A stretch of 64,000 nucleotides of DNA, from contig JAIXXN010000068.1 of assembly GCA_027490725.1 (NCBI GenBank), positions 1 through 64,000 on the forward strand. The letters are read 5' to 3'. The notes beneath the pieces are model-generated. The model was not told where the DNA came from. It did not search any database and saw nothing but the letters and a program-made list of their open reading frames with translations. Positions within the stretch are counted from its first letter, which is position 1. Each line of letters starts with the position of its first letter. Origin of the DNA: Oxalobacteraceae bacterium (GTDB taxonomy: Bacteria > Pseudomonadota > Gammaproteobacteria > Burkholderiales > Burkholderiaceae_D). The position numbers were made by a program, and so were the translations under genes. Below, in pieces: positions 63,872 to 64,000 of the stretch.

Positions 63872-64000
63872 GAATCAACGCTCGAAAACGCGATGTCGCA
63901 GTGCGAGGCCTTCGGCCTGCTGCCAGCGGAGGCAGCGGCGAAGTTGTTGCCGTCATTGAGGTAGCAAACACTTTGGCGGGAACACTTCGCCCACGCCTGC
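63872..64000 (+). pseudogene. hipA-like kinase, C-terminal relic
   Basis: Reading with two frame changes gives ESTLENAMSQCEAFGLLPAEA, then VIEVANT, then WREHFAHAC, the typical C-terminal end of HipA-family Ser/Thr kinase toxins. No upstream HipA domains or HipB are found in the window, so only a decayed tail is present. It may continue beyond the window. Confidence 0.5.

Larger units (their letters stand above)
47329..64000. mobile_element. Tn7-like transposon inserted in comEC (right end not in window)
   Basis: The left boundary is set by three TnsB-type repeats and by the break in comEC. On the minus strand are tnsA, tnsB, tnsC and tniQ/tnsD, plus one gene after and one before them; all remaining genes to the right are cargo. 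The cargo is less GC-rich than the host and contains IS and toxin-antitoxin relics. No inverted copy of the end repeat is seen up to 64000, so the element is longer than 16.6 kb. TnsA catalytic residues are intact, which suggests cut-and-paste transposition as in Tn7. No Cascade, Cas12k or CRISPR array is seen. Confidence 0.92.

Noticed and set aside
47329-64000. CRISPR-associated transposon (CAST)
   Set aside because: No cas6, cas7, cas8 or cas12k and no repeat-spacer array is present. The TniQ protein is long with an additional C-terminal domain, as in TnsD.

Overview
The window reads as about 47 kb of a betaproteobacterial chromosome followed by about 17 kb of a Tn7-like transposon that runs off the right edge. 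The host genes are GC-rich and use codons typical of Betaproteobacteria. Their content (lipase plus Lif foldase, PEP-CTERM surface proteins, prfB-lysS linkage, LivKHMGF, LolCD-TatD-ComEC) fits a Neisseriales-like or related betaproteobacterium. No rRNA or tRNA is present to settle the lineage.

Positions 1-36,100 are mostly housekeeping and metabolism: mfd (partial), a 5'-nucleotidase, a PEP-CTERM protein, a diguanylate cyclase, lipase with chaperone, a TetR regulator, PBP1A, glpD, a POT peptide transporter, ppnN, the prfB-HAD-lysS cluster (prfB has its programmed +1 frameshift), a periplasmic cyclic-nucleotide phosphodiesterase with a Sel1 protein, a branched-chain amino-acid ABC operon with a LivM-LivG fusion, YbaK, a large alpha/beta hydrolase, 8-oxoguanine deaminase, a RES-Xre toxin-antitoxin pair and recJ.

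Positions 36,100-43,400 hold a surface module. It has a 2,066-residue protein with 14 SdrD-B-type repeats in an alternating two-type pattern, preceded by a 15-codon ORF that overlaps its start codon. After it comes a PEP-CTERM protein with the Cys and Gln motifs of an internal-thioester adhesin domain. Then follow lolC, lolD, tatD and the first third of comEC.

comEC is cut at 47,329 by a Tn7-like element. Three spaced 20-bp repeats mark its left end. The gene set tnsA-tnsB-tnsC-tniQ/tnsD is on the minus strand, with a fifth gene in the place of tnsE and an extra small gene ahead of tnsA behind a good promoter. The TnsA and TnsB catalytic residues are intact. Cargo lies on the tnsA side: a small membrane protein, a sensor-diguanylate cyclase, an XRE regulator beside 15-bp repeats, a ParS/MbcA-like protein, a HAD_SAK-type protein with a broken duplicate of its 5' end, a zinc-ribbon protein convergent with an unknown protein, two IS21 istA relics, an unknown small protein and a hipA relic. 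The right end and the rest of comEC are not in the window. No CRISPR array or Cascade/Cas12k gene is seen, so targeting is most simply explained by the TniQ/TnsD protein.
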